Assembly: GCA_964531735.1 (NCBI GenBank)
Contig: CAZHGD010000076.1
Coordinates: forward strand, 1-32,150
DNA from: CAZHGD01 sp964531735
GTDB lineage: Bacteria > Armatimonadota > UBA10988
Direction: 5' to 3'
Length of the DNA stretch: 32,150 bases
A program made the position numbers and the translations under genes. Positions 15,945 to 23,981 of the stretch are shown in pieces. The notes beneath the pieces were generated by a model that had not been told where the DNA came from, searched no databases, and saw nothing but the letters and a program-made list of their open reading frames with translations. Numbering within the stretch: the first letter of the stretch is position 1; the number at the start of each line of letters is the position of its first letter.

Positions 15945-16979
15945 ATGGCGGAGAAGCTCAAGGTAGGCGTGGCCGGATGTGGTCAGATCGCCCGGGTGCT
16001 GCACATCCACGAATACGAGGAATCGCCGGACTGCGAGCTGGTTGCGCTGTACAACCGCGACCTCAAGTACGTGGCCGATATTCGGCCGGAGTATGAGGCC
16101 AAGGGCGTCACGTTCTACGATGACCTGGACGCATTCCTGGCCAGCGGCGTGCAGGCCATCTCGGTCTGCGAGCGCAACTTCCTCCATGCCGAGGTCAGCA
16201 TCAAGGCGCTGAACGCGGGCGTGAACGTGCTCTGCGAAAAGCCGATGGCGCTGACGCTGGCCGACGCGCAGGCGATGATCGACGCCGCCGACAAGCACGG
16301 CAAGGTGCTGATGATCGACCAGTCGCAGCGCTACAGCCCGGCGCACAAGAAGGCCAAGGAAGTGCTCGCTTCGGGCCTGCTCGGCCGCATCTACCACATC
16401 CAGACGACGTTTGCGCACCCCGGTCCGGAGGGATGGTCGAAGACCAGTGACTGGTTCTTCAACAAGGCCATCTCCGGCTTCGGCCCGCTGGCTGACCTGG
16501 GCGTGCACAAGTGCGACCTGGTTCGCTATCTGACCGGCCTGGAGCCGAAGCGCGTCATGGCCGCCAAGACGACACTGGAGAAGCCGGGCACGGTGGAGGA
16601 CAACAGCCAGGCGCTGATTGAGATGGACAACGGCGCGCTGTGCATGGTCGCCACGAGCTGGACCTGCCACGGCACCGAGGACAACTCGTTCACCGCTTTC
16701 TGCGAAAACGGCGTCCTGCGCCTCAACTACGAGGGCGACCCGGTTGTGGTCTACCACAAGGGCACGCAGGGCCGCACGGTGTTCCCGGCCGGCGCCATCC
16801 AGGCCAACACGCAGGACAAGTGGTGGCTGGGCGTCATCCAGGACTTCGTGGACGCGGTGCTCGGTCGCAAGCCGAACCCGATCCCCGGCATCGAAGGCTA
16901 CAAGGCGCTCGAGATGGTGGTGGCCATGGAGGCCAGCATCGAGAGCGGCGCGTGGGTGAACCTGCCGCTGGCCAAGTAG
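15945..16979 (+). CDS. Gfo/Idh/MocA family oxidoreductase (first of two)
   Basis: 344 residues from the second of two adjacent ATGs (15942 and 15945); AGGAG is 6 nt before 15945. The N-terminal Rossmann domain begins KLKVGVAGCGQIARVLHI, with a GxGxxA-type nucleotide loop. The family's catalytic Lys lies in CEKPMAL, and GVHKCDLVRYLTG is the conserved segment with the second active-site group. The C-terminal alpha/beta domain runs from about residue 130. Members oxidise or reduce the hydroxyls of sugars, inositols and sugar acids using NAD(P). A divergent secreted DUF4091 gene and a second Gfo/Idh/MocA gene just downstream suggest a role in processing the sugars that those enzymes release; that is inference. 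A hairpin follows the stop, so the two oxidoreductase genes may be differently expressed. Confidence 0.92.
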   Translation: MAEKLKVGVAGCGQIARVLHIHEYEESPDCELVALYNRDLKYVADIRPEYEAKGVTFYDDLDAFLASGVQAISVCERNFLHAEVSIKALNAGVNVLCEKPMALTLADAQAMIDAADKHGKVLMIDQSQRYSPAHKKAKEVLASGLLGRIYHIQTTFAHPGPEGWSKTSDWFFNKAISGFGPLADLGVHKCDLVRYLTGLEPKRVMAAKTTLEKPGTVEDNSQALIEMDNGALCMVATSWTCHGTEDNSFTAFCENGVLRLNYEGDPVVVYHKGTQGRTVFPAGAIQANTQDKWWLGVIQDFVDAVLGRKPNPIPGIEGYKALEMVVAMEASIESGAWVNLPLAK

Positions 16980-17009
16980 GCTTGCACCGGCAGTCAAGCA
17001 GTCTGTGAT

Positions 17010-17045
17010 CCGACCGGTCGGTCCTGCCGACCGGTCGGCGTCTTT
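17010..17045 (+). terminator. Hairpin with weak T-run after the first Gfo/Idh/MocA gene
   Basis: The 12-base self-complementary sequence CCGACCGGTCGG occurs twice (17010-17021 and 17027-17038) around a TCCTG loop, then CGTCTTT. It can form a 12-bp GC-rich stem. The T-run is short, so it may be a partial terminator between the two oxidoreductase genes or a pair of palindromic binding sites. Confidence 0.5.
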
Positions 17046-17144
17046 GGGGGTGTCGGGCGCATCGCGCGGCAACGCTGGAGCGAGCGGAAGGAGACCTCCC
17101 GACGCACGCGAAACTGCGGCCCACCAGATCCAGGAGGAACCGCT

Positions 17145-18317
17145 GTGGCGAAAGAGATTCGGGTCGGTCTGATCGGCTACAAGTTCATGGGCACGGCGCA
17201 TTCGAACGCGTACCGCCAGGTGACGCCGTTCATGCAGCCGAAAGCGACTCCCCTCATGCGGGCCTTGTGCGGCCGCGACGCCGCGGGCGTGCAGGCGGCG
17301 GCCGACAAGATGGGGTGGTCCTCCGTCGAGACCGACTGGCGCAAGCTGGTCACGCGGGCCGACATCGACCTGGTCGACATCTGCACGCCGAGCGGCCCCT
17401 CGCACACCGAGATTGCGCTCGAGGCCGCGGCGGCTGGCAAGCACATCTTCTGCGAGAAGCCGCTGGCCGCGAGCCTGGCCGATGCGCGGAAGATGCTGGC
17501 CGCGGTGGAGCAGGCCGGCGTCAAGCACATGGTCAACTTCAACTACCGCCGCTGCCCGGCGGTGGCGTTGGCCAAGCAGATGATTGCCGACGGCCTGCTC
17601 GGCGAGATCTACCACTGGCGCTCCAACTACCTGCAGGACTGGATCATCGATCCGGACTTCCCGCTGGTCTGGCGTCTAGACAAGTCGATTGCCGGCTCCG
17701 GTCCGCTGGGTGACCTGGCGGCGCACAGCATCGACCTGGCGCACTTCCTGATCGGGCCGATCAAGGACGTGGTCGGCATGGAGCAGACGTTCATCAAGGA
17801 GCGGCCGGTCGCTGAGGCGATGGGCGGACTGTCGGCCACGGGCGGCACCGAGCGCGTGCCGGTGACGGTCGAGGACGCGGTGGCCTTCCTGGCCCGGTTC
17901 GAGAACGGTGTCTTCGGCACCTTCGAGGCGACGCGGTTCGCGGCCGGGCGGAAGAACTTCAACCGCTTCGAGATCAACGGCTCGAAGGGCAGCCTCGCCT
18001 GGAACATGGAGAAGATGAACGAGATCGAGTACTACGACCGCTCGAACGAGCAGAGCGGCGTCGGCTCACTCGCTGGCTTCCGGCTGATCCAGGCCACCGA
18101 CGGCTCGCACCCCTACATGAGCAACTGGTGGCCGCCGGCGCACATCATCGGGTACGAACACACCTTCACCCATGGGGTCTACGATCTGCTGAATGCCATC
18201 GCCGACGACCAGGCGATTCTGCCGGACTTCCGCGACGGCGCGAAGTGCCAGGCGGTGCTCGAGGCGGTGACCAAGTCGATCGGCTCCGCGGGCTGGGTGG
18301 ACGTCGAGGCGGTCTAG
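17145..18317 (+). CDS. Gfo/Idh/MocA family oxidoreductase (second of two)
   Basis: 390 residues from GTG 17145, with AGGAGG 7 nt upstream. It starts EIRVGLIGYKFMGTAHSNAY; the nucleotide loop is G-Y-K-F-M-G, as in the GYxFMG subgroup of this family. The catalytic Lys is in CEKPLAAS. NFNYRRCPAVALAKQMI and DLAAHSIDLAHFLIG are the usual substrate-side motifs. It is clearly a paralogue of the upstream gene but diverged, longer, and carries an extra loop around residues 220-250, so a different substrate is likely. This subgroup often accompanies sugar phosphate isomerase-like proteins in catabolic clusters; one is encoded at 1941-2786, but not beside it. A 19-bp perfect hairpin follows its stop. 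Confidence 0.92.
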   Translation: MAKEIRVGLIGYKFMGTAHSNAYRQVTPFMQPKATPLMRALCGRDAAGVQAAADKMGWSSVETDWRKLVTRADIDLVDICTPSGPSHTEIALEAAAAGKHIFCEKPLAASLADARKMLAAVEQAGVKHMVNFNYRRCPAVALAKQMIADGLLGEIYHWRSNYLQDWIIDPDFPLVWRLDKSIAGSGPLGDLAAHSIDLAHFLIGPIKDVVGMEQTFIKERPVAEAMGGLSATGGTERVPVTVEDAVAFLARFENGVFGTFEATRFAAGRKNFNRFEINGSKGSLAWNMEKMNEIEYYDRSNEQSGVGSLAGFRLIQATDGSHPYMSNWWPPAHIIGYEHTFTHGVYDLLNAIADDQAILPDFRDGAKCQAVLEAVTKSIGSAGWVDVEAV

Positions 18318-18329
18318 CCAGCACCGGAC

Positions 18330-18370
18330 GTGACGGCGCGGGCGGCCCAGCGGGCCGCCCGCGCCGTCAC
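18330..18370 (+). terminator. Perfect 19-bp stem, 3-nt loop hairpin after the second Gfo/Idh/MocA gene
   Basis: GTGACGGCGCGGGCGGCCC (18330-18348), loop AGC, then the exact complement (18352-18370). It has no T-tract (CCAGAGC follows), so it would act as a terminator only in a U-independent way; it may instead protect the 3' end of the upstream mRNA. The GNAT start codon is 35 nt further on. Confidence 0.55.
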
Positions 18371-18405
18371 CCAGAGCAAGGCCACGGGTGGGGCAGGAGT
18401 GCGCA

Positions 18406-18960
18406 GTGGTGGATCCGTACGAGTGGTCAGAGGTGTGGTCGACGCCGCACGGCCCGCTGGAGGTGGGTGGCATCCGCGAGGGCGACGAGCACGAGTTGCT
18501 GCGGTTCTTCCGTGAGCGCTTGGGTGAGCGCTCCAACTTCTACCTGGCGCTGCACCTGGAGCACACCGACGAGGAAGCGCTGGAGGCGATGCGCCAGCGC
18601 ATCGCCGGTCATGTGGCGCGGACCGGCCTGGTCTACGTGGCGCGGCTGGATGGCCAGCTTGTGGGTTACTTCTTCCTGGCCAACTTCGCACCCGTCGGCG
18701 AGAACACCCCGTCGCTGGGCATCGGTCTGGCCGACAGTCTGCACGGCCTGGGCATCGCGAGCCGGTTCATGGACCGCCTGATCACCGCCGCGACGGAGGC
18801 CGGGCACACGGCCATCACGCTGATTCACCACCCGGAGAACCAGCCGGCAGCCCGGCTGTACCAGCGCAAAGGGTTCCGCTACACCGGCGAGACCAGCCAG
18901 CGGATGATGCGCGATGGGTCGGAGCGGGTGGAGTTGTGCATGAGGTGGGAGGCGGGGTAG
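18406..18960 (+). CDS. GNAT family N-acetyltransferase
   Basis: 184 residues from GTG 18406, placed 6 nt after AGGAG; an in-frame GTG at 18388 would put that ribosome site inside the gene. The GNAT fold is read from VYVARLDGQLVGYFFLANF (strand 4 region), then the acetyl-CoA loop region SLHGLGIASRFMDRLI, then NQPAARLYQRKGFRYTGE, which is the usual C-terminal motif. These enzymes move an acetyl group to an amine on a small molecule or protein; the acceptor is not known. It ends 4 nt before the convergent rluB stop codon. Confidence 0.85.
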   Translation: MVDPYEWSEVWSTPHGPLEVGGIREGDEHELLRFFRERLGERSNFYLALHLEHTDEEALEAMRQRIAGHVARTGLVYVARLDGQLVGYFFLANFAPVGENTPSLGIGLADSLHGLGIASRFMDRLITAATEAGHTAITLIHHPENQPAARLYQRKGFRYTGETSQRMMRDGSERVELCMRWEAG

Positions 18961-18964
18961 GCGG

Positions 18965-19672
18965 CTACTCCAGTCCCACTAACGCCTTCAGCCGCGCCAC
19001 CTCGTCCGGTTTGAGCGGCCGTGCTTTGCCTTCCTTGACGCGGCCGAGCAGCACCGTACCGTAGCGGCAGCGGTGCAAGGCCATCACCTGGTGGCCGACG
19101 GCCTCGAACAGGCGGCGGACCTCGCGGTTGCGGCCTTCGCAGAGCACCAGTTCCACCATGCCCGGACCGGATGGGGTCACCGAGCGGGGCTTGACCAGGC
19201 CGTCCTCCAGGTCGACGCCCTGGCGCAGCCGTTTGAGCAACTTGCGCGTGGGCCAGGGATCGAGGAGCACCCGGTAGGCACGCTCCACCTCGTAGCGCGG
19301 GTGGGTCAGGCGTGCGGTGAGGTCACCGTCATTGGTCAGCAGCAGCAGACCGGTCGTGTCGCGGTCGAGGCGGCCGACCGGGTGCAGCAAGGCGTCCTCG
19401 TCGTAGAGGAGGTCATAGACGGTCGGCCGGCCCGACGGGTCGTGCCGCGTGGTGACGTAGCCGGCGGGCTTGTGCAGCAGCACATAGCGGTGCCGTTTGG
19501 GCACTCGCAGCGGCTGGCCGTCGACGGTGATGACGTCATCCGGGCCGGCCTTGGTGCCCAGTTGCGTGACCAGTTGGCCGTTCAGCGTCACTCGTCCCTG
19601 CTGGATCAGCTCCTCGGCCGCGCGACGTGAGTACACGCCCGCGGCGGCAATGAGCTTCTGTAGCCGCTCCAT
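18965..19672 (-). CDS. rluB: rRNA pseudouridine synthase, RsuA/RluB family
   Basis: 235 residues. An S4 RNA-binding domain (1-60, RLQKLIAAAGVYSRRAAEELI) is followed by the catalytic domain, with the pseudouridine synthase motif GRLDRDTTGLLLLTNDG starting at 100; Asp103 is the nucleophile. The later KPRSVTPSG and CEGRNREVRRLFEAVGH blocks mark the RsuA/RluB/RluE/RluF group. RluB modifies helix 69-90 region uridines of 23S rRNA in other bacteria; RsuA of 16S rRNA is a less likely alternative. The ATG at 19672 has GGGAG 9 nt upstream. It is the last gene of the eight-gene operon, and its first 137 nt overlap the dacA reading frame. In many bacteria this gene follows scpA-scpB, as it almost does here. 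Confidence 0.93.
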   Translation of the reverse strand: MERLQKLIAAAGVYSRRAAEELIQQGRVTLNGQLVTQLGTKAGPDDVITVDGQPLRVPKRHRYVLLHKPAGYVTTRHDPSGRPTVYDLLYDEDALLHPVGRLDRDTTGLLLLTNDGDLTARLTHPRYEVERAYRVLLDPWPTRKLLKRLRQGVDLEDGLVKPRSVTPSGPGMVELVLCEGRNREVRRLFEAVGHQVMALHRCRYGTVLLGRVKEGKARPLKPDEVARLKALVGLE

Positions 19673-21011
19673 ATCCGAACACTCCCATCATGGCCAGCAG
19701 TGCCGACACCACCAGCGCCCCGCTGCGGCCCGTCGCGTGTACGGTCGGCACACTGCGCTGGGCCACCAGCGCCACCCGCCGTGCCGCTCCGCCGGGCAAT
19801 TCGACCGCGACCCAGCCGACCGGCAGGCCCACCGAGATGGGCGCGGGCAGGTGGTCGTCCATCTGCGTCCGGATCACCGGCTGGCCGGCGGCGCGCGGCA
19901 GGACGAGCGTCAGCGAGCGGGTCGGCACCACCGGCACCGAGGCCTCGCGGCCGCCGTCCAGGCGCAGTTGGCCCACGGCGCGGTCGGCGGTCAGCACCGC
20001 CGTGCGACAGAACTCGTCCAGGCCCCAGCGCAGCAGGGCCTCGCTCTCGGCCCAGCGGTCGCCGCCGCTGGCCGACTTCATGGTCACCGCCATCACCGCG
20101 CGGTCACCGCGGCGCGCGGCCGAGATCAGGCAGGCGCCGGCTTGTTTGGTAAACCCCGTCTTGATGCCCACGCATTCCGGATACCGGTGCAGCAGCTTGT
20201 TCCGGTTGCGGATGACGCGCTTGTCCGGGTGCGGCTGCTCGGGATCCAGGTTCTCCCAGCTCACCGGCTCGCCATCCATCAGGCAGAGCTGCTGGAAGAA
20301 CGGATGGCGCCACGCCGCCATGGCGATGCGCAACAGGTCGTAGCCCGTGGTGTAGTGGTTCTCGCCCGCCTCGCGATGGCCGTCCAGGTCCATGTGCAGG
20401 CCGTGCGGGTTGATGAAGTGCGTGTCGACGCAGCCCAGTTCCTTGGCGCGCCGGTTCATCCGCTCGACAAACGCCTCGGGGCCGGGCCCGAGCAGTTCGG
20501 CGACGGCGCGCGAGGCATCGTTGGCGCTGCGGACCATGACGCCGACCAGCAGGTCGTGGAGCGTGATGCGTTCGTTCTCAGCCAGCCACAGGCCGCTCTC
20601 CGAGGTATGCGCCGCGGCCTTGCTGACGCGAACCACGTCCTTGAGCCGGGCGCGGCCCGCTTCGATGTCCTCCATCGCCAGCAGCGCGGTCATCACCTTG
20701 GTGGTCGAGGCCGGGAACATGCGCTTGGTCAGGTTGGCGCCGTAGAGGATCTGGCCGGTCTCGATGTCGACCACGCCGCGCACGGGACAGGTCATCGCCT
20801 TGCCGTCGGCGCGCCGCGGCGGGTTGGTGACACGGGGTGCGGCCAAGCGCGGCGGATCGAGCTGGCCGGCCGTGAACGGGCTGAGCGCGCGGCGGCTCTG
20901 GGTGTCGGCGACGTGCGTGTCAGGGGCCTCCTCGTTGTTGTCCTCGAAGGCCCGCGGCGGCGCGGCCGCCACGGCGGCCAGGCACCACAGTGCCAGGGCA
21001 AACCACCTCAC
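19536..21011 (-). CDS. dacA: D-alanyl-D-alanine carboxypeptidase (low-molecular-weight PBP, DacA/DacF type)
   Basis: 491 residues. The signal peptide is about 1-17 and is followed by an acidic, low-complexity linker. The serine peptidase S11 motifs are complete: STTK at 102-105 (nucleophile Ser102), SAN at 162-164, KTG at 284-286. A PBP5-type C-terminal beta domain (about 335-415) and a hydrophobic segment (about 430-447) follow, so the enzyme is probably tethered to the membrane and trims pentapeptide stems of peptidoglycan outside the cell. After this segment the frame continues 44 more residues, rich in Arg and Gly, inside rluB. The GTG start shares a GTGA overlap with the scpB stop, which implies translational coupling. 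The tail may be real or the sign of a frameshift near 19690. Confidence 0.92.
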   Translation of the reverse strand: MRWFALALWCLAAVAAAPPRAFEDNNEEAPDTHVADTQSRRALSPFTAGQLDPPRLAAPRVTNPPRRADGKAMTCPVRGVVDIETGQILYGANLTKRMFPASTTKVMTALLAMEDIEAGRARLKDVVRVSKAAAHTSESGLWLAENERITLHDLLVGVMVRSANDASRAVAELLGPGPEAFVERMNRRAKELGCVDTHFINPHGLHMDLDGHREAGENHYTTGYDLLRIAMAAWRHPFFQQLCLMDGEPVSWENLDPEQPHPDKRVIRNRNKLLHRYPECVGIKTGFTKQAGACLISAARRGDRAVMAVTMKSASGGDRWAESEALLRWGLDEFCRTAVLTADRAVGQLRLDGGREASVPVVPTRSLTLVLPRAAGQPVIRTQMDDHLPAPISVGLPVGWVAVELPGGAARRVALVAQRSVPTVHATGRSGALVVSALLAMMGVFGYGAATEAHCRRGRVLTSRGRGADPAGTSDAERPTGHATGHQGRPG

Positions 21012-21538
21012 TGGTCCAACTCCTCCAGACGCGGCAGGTCGTCCAGCGCGTCCAGGCCGAACTCCTCCAGGAACCGGCGCGTGGTGCCGTACTGCATGGG
21101 ATGGCCGAGCTTGTCCTTGCGCCGTCCGCGCAACTCGACGAGACCCAGGTCGAGGAGCGCGCGGATGGTGGCGCCGCAGTCGACGCCGCGCACGGCTTCG
21201 ACCTCGGCCTTGGTGGTCGGCTGCCGGTAGGCGACGATGGCCAGCGTCTCCAGCCGGGCTGGGGTCAGCCGTGCGGGCTCCGGGTGCAGCAGCCGCCGGA
21301 TCGGCTCGGCATGCTCCGGGCGCGTGGCCAGCCGCAGGCCGCCGGCCACCTTCAGAAGCTGCACGCCGCGGCCGACGAGCGACGATTCGAGCGCCTGCAG
21401 CGCCACGCGCACTTCCTCTTCGGGCGCCTCGGTGGCGGCGGCCAGTTCGGGCACCGAGACCGCGCGACCGGCCGCGAACAGCAACGCTTCCAGCCGCGTG
21501 GTCAGCGGGTTCGGGGACTCGCGCAGCTCAGGCGTCAT
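21008..21538 (-). CDS. scpB: Segregation and condensation protein B
   Basis: 176 residues with the two winged-helix domains of ScpB: LTTRLEALLFAAGRAVSVPELA opens the first; LTPARLETLAIVAYRQPTTKAEVEAVRG opens the second and is the family hallmark, followed by GRRKDKLGHPMQYGTT and FLEEFGLDALDDLP. ScpB dimers bind ScpA and regulate the SMC ATPase in the condensin complex that compacts and separates the chromosome. It starts within the last codons of scpA (11-nt overlap). No smc gene is in the window, which is common. Confidence 0.96.
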   Translation of the reverse strand: MTPELRESPNPLTTRLEALLFAAGRAVSVPELAAATEAPEEEVRVALQALESSLVGRGVQLLKVAGGLRLATRPEHAEPIRRLLHPEPARLTPARLETLAIVAYRQPTTKAEVEAVRGVDCGATIRALLDLGLVELRGRRKDKLGHPMQYGTTRRFLEEFGLDALDDLPRLEELDQ

Positions 21539-22271
21539 GGGGCACTCGCTCCAAGCGGATCTCGTCGCCGAGTCCCTCCTGCACGGCGCGCACGCGCTGG
21601 TCGCGAATCAGTTCCAGCAGGGCCATGAAGGTCACCACCACCTCCAGCCGGGTCGGCCGCCCCGAGAGCAGTCCGGCGAAGTCGCACGGGCCGAGCGCCA
21701 GGCGGGCGACGATCAGGTCGGCCTGCTCGCGAACCGCATACCGCGGCGGCCGGAGCGGCGGCGGCGGCGGGACCCGCGTGGCTTCCAGCGCCTTGGTGTA
21801 GGCGCGCAGCAGGGCCGTCAGCGTGACCTCTTCGAGGTCGGGCATCAGGCCCACCAGCTCTTCGCCGGGGGCGGCGAACACCCTCTGCTGAGCCAGCGAC
21901 AGGTCGCCCAGCACTTCGGCCGCGGCCCGGTAGCGCTCGTACTCGAGCAGCAGGTTGACCAACTCCTGCCGCGGGTCGACTTCCTCCTCCGCGGCGGCGC
22001 CCGGCTGCGGCGGAGGCTTCGGCAGCAGCATCCGCGACTTGATCTGCATCAGCGTGGCGGCCATCACCAGGAACTCGCCGGTCACCTCAATCGACTGCGC
22101 CCGCATTCCCTCCAGGACCGACAGGTACTGGTCGGTGATCCGCGCGATGGGGATGTCGAAGATGTCGACTTCGTCCTTACGGATCAGCGACAGTAGCAGA
22201 TCCAGCGGCCCGGAGAACGACTCCAGGTCGACTTCGAAGCCATAGAACTCTCGCTCGGCCCGGTCGGTCAC
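21528..22271 (-). CDS. scpA: Segregation and condensation protein A (kleisin)
   Basis: 247 residues from GTG 22271, whose bases overlap the trpS stop (GTGA). The opening FEVDLESFSGPLDLLLSLIRKDEVDIFDIPIARITDQYL is the typical N-terminal kleisin domain that touches the SMC neck (residues about 9-47). EVTGEFLVMAATLMQIKSRMLLP follows, and a Pro-rich linker leads to the C-terminal winged helix, with LEVVVTFMALLELIRDQRV near the end. ScpA bridges the SMC heads and binds ScpB. The gene order trpS-scpA-scpB is conserved in several phyla, which supports the call. An open frame extending further upstream covers trpS in another frame and is not part of scpA. Confidence 0.96.
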   Translation of the reverse strand: MTDRAEREFYGFEVDLESFSGPLDLLLSLIRKDEVDIFDIPIARITDQYLSVLEGMRAQSIEVTGEFLVMAATLMQIKSRMLLPKPPPQPGAAAEEEVDPRQELVNLLLEYERYRAAAEVLGDLSLAQQRVFAAPGEELVGLMPDLEEVTLTALLRAYTKALEATRVPPPPPLRPPRYAVREQADLIVARLALGPCDFAGLLSGRPTRLEVVVTFMALLELIRDQRVRAVQEGLGDEIRLERVPHDA

Positions 22272-23260
22272 TGCGGGAGCGGATCCGCGAAGCCAGTGGC
22301 CAGGCGACAATCGTGGATCGTCTCGAGCGCCACCGCGCGAGCCCGCTGCGCGCCGTCGCGCAACACGTCCTCGACGTAGCCGGGGTCGTTCTTCATGGCC
22401 TCGTAGCGCGAGCGGATGGCGGCAATCTCCGGATCGTTGAGGATGCGCTCGCCCAGCATCTTCTTGCTGTCGCCATAGCCGATGTCGCCGGCCCGGTAGC
22501 GCTCGCGCAGTGTCTCGACCTCCGGGCCACCGAACAGCTTGTGCAGCGCGAACACGTTGCAGGTGTCGGGATCGAGCGGTTGGCCCAGCGGCGTCGAGGT
22601 GGTAACGATGCGCATCGCCTTCTTGCGGAGGTCGCGGTCGCTCTCGAACAGCCCGATGGTGTTGCCGTAGCTCTTCGACATCTTCTGCCCGTCCAGGCCG
22701 GGCACGCGCGCCACGTCCTGGTTGACGCGCGCGACGGGCAGCTTGAGCACCTCGCGGCCGGCCATGGCGTTGAACTTCTGCGCCATGTCGCGGGTCATCT
22801 CGACATGCTGCACCTGGTCTTCGCCGACGGGCACGATGTCGCTGTGATAGAGGAGGATGTCGGCGGCCATCAGCACCGGGTAGTTGAACAGCCCCATGCT
22901 GACCTCGCGGCCGTCGGCGACGGCCGCCTTGTAGGCGTGGGCGCGCTCGAGCAGCGGCATCGGCGTGGCGCAACTGAGCAGCCAGGTCAGTTCGCAGACC
23001 TCGGGTACATCGCTCTGGCGCCAGAGGACCGTGCGCTTGGGGTCGAGACCGCAGGCGAGGTACTCGAGGGCGATCTCATGGCTGTTGGAGCGCAGTTGCG
23101 CGGCGTCGTGAACGGTGGTCAAGGCATGGTAGTCGGCGATGAAGATGAAGTTCTCTTCGGTCTTCTGCAACTCGACGAACTGCCGCACGGCACCGAAGTA
23201 GTTGCCCAGATGCATCATCTCCGCCGAGGGCTTGACCCCGGACAGGACCCGCTTCGCCAC
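22268..23260 (-). CDS. trpS: Tryptophanyl-tRNA synthetase
   Basis: 330 residues, usual length for a bacterial TrpRS. GTG start at 23260 with AGGAGG exactly 6 nt upstream; a longer open frame back to 23335 covers the M50 gene and is not real. The class I signatures are HLGNYFG at 17-23 (HIGH-like) and KMSKS at 193-197. Other family marks: FIADYHALT (40-48), GEDQVQHVEMTRDMA (146-160). It charges tRNA-Trp in the cytoplasm. The start is 10 nt after the M50 stop codon and the stop overlaps the scpA start, so it is embedded in the operon. Confidence 0.97.
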   Translation of the reverse strand: MAKRVLSGVKPSAEMMHLGNYFGAVRQFVELQKTEENFIFIADYHALTTVHDAAQLRSNSHEIALEYLACGLDPKRTVLWRQSDVPEVCELTWLLSCATPMPLLERAHAYKAAVADGREVSMGLFNYPVLMAADILLYHSDIVPVGEDQVQHVEMTRDMAQKFNAMAGREVLKLPVARVNQDVARVPGLDGQKMSKSYGNTIGLFESDRDLRKKAMRIVTTSTPLGQPLDPDTCNVFALHKLFGGPEVETLRERYRAGDIGYGDSKKMLGERILNDPEIAAIRSRYEAMKNDPGYVEDVLRDGAQRARAVALETIHDCRLATGFADPLPQ

Positions 23261-23270
23261 GACACACCTC

Positions 23271-23981
23271 CTAGTGAAAGCCCAGCATGAGGAACCCGTA
23301 CAGCAGGCCGAGCAGGATCGGGTGCATGATGGCACCCACGATCTGCCCGAGCACCGGGCAAGCCAACAGCAGCACCACGAAGCCGTAGCTCTCGAGTTGC
23401 GCCAGGAACCGGGCCCCCTGATAGGGTAACACGCTCATCGCGATCTTGCTGCCGTCCAGCGGCGGAACCGGCAGCACGTTGAACAGCGCCAGCACGATGT
23501 TGGTGATCACGTACTGGCCGACGATGCAGGCGACAATGGTCAGCACATCGAGGTCGTTGCCGGCCATGATGGCGTGCGCGCCCAGCATCAGCGCGGAAGT
23601 GGCGTGCGCGCCGCAGAGCCCCAGCACGATGAGCACCACGATGCCGACCACCGCCTGCAGCAGATTGCTGAGTGGCCCGGCGGCGGACACCCACAGCATG
23701 GCCTGGAGCGGCCGCCGGCAGTTGCCCAGTCGGACCGGGACCGGTTTGGCCCAGCCGAACCCGAACCCCGCGTAGGACGAGAGCACGATCATCAGCAGGC
23801 CCATTGGGTCGATGTGCGCCATGGGATCGAGCGTCAGGCGCCCTTCCTGCTCCGCCGTCGGGTCGCCGAAGCGCTTGGCGGCCCAGGCATGCGCGAACTC
23901 ATGCACGGTCAGGCTGAACAGCACCACCGGCAGGATCAGCAGAATGCCGAGCAGTTTGTTGGTTTCCGGTCCCTCACCCAT
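23271..23981 (-). CDS. Site-2 protease family (M50) integral membrane metalloprotease
   Basis: 236 residues from ATG 23981, with GGAG 7 nt upstream; the longer frame to 24134 overlaps the previous gene and is rejected. A first membrane helix contains the zinc motif HEFAH (27-31) with the catalytic Glu; the third ligand is Asp176 in NVLPVPPLDG. At least five hydrophobic segments are visible. The FGDPTAEQEGRLTLDPMAHIDPMG stretch is the typical extramembrane loop of the short, PDZ-less M50 group seen next to trpS-scpA-scpB in many genomes. Such enzymes cut proteins within the membrane; the target here is unknown. The gene overlaps the nucleotidyltransferase gene by 8 nt. Confidence 0.93.
   Translation of the reverse strand: MGEGPETNKLLGILLILPVVLFSLTVHEFAHAWAAKRFGDPTAEQEGRLTLDPMAHIDPMGLLMIVLSSYAGFGFGWAKPVPVRLGNCRRPLQAMLWVSAAGPLSNLLQAVVGIVVLIVLGLCGAHATSALMLGAHAIMAGNDLDVLTIVACIVGQYVITNIVLALFNVLPVPPLDGSKIAMSVLPYQGARFLAQLESYGFVVLLLACPVLGQIVGAIMHPILLGLLYGFLMLGFH

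Noticed and set aside
14339..17615. Very long antisense frames over the DUF4091 and Gfo/Idh/MocA genes (14339-15898 plus, 15798-17615 minus)
   Set aside because: They are shadows caused by the GC-rich third codon positions; the opposite frames carry complete family motifs.
22268..22973. Upstream extension of scpA to 22973
   Set aside because: It covers trpS in a different frame and is arginine-rich; scpA starts at the GTGA overlap.
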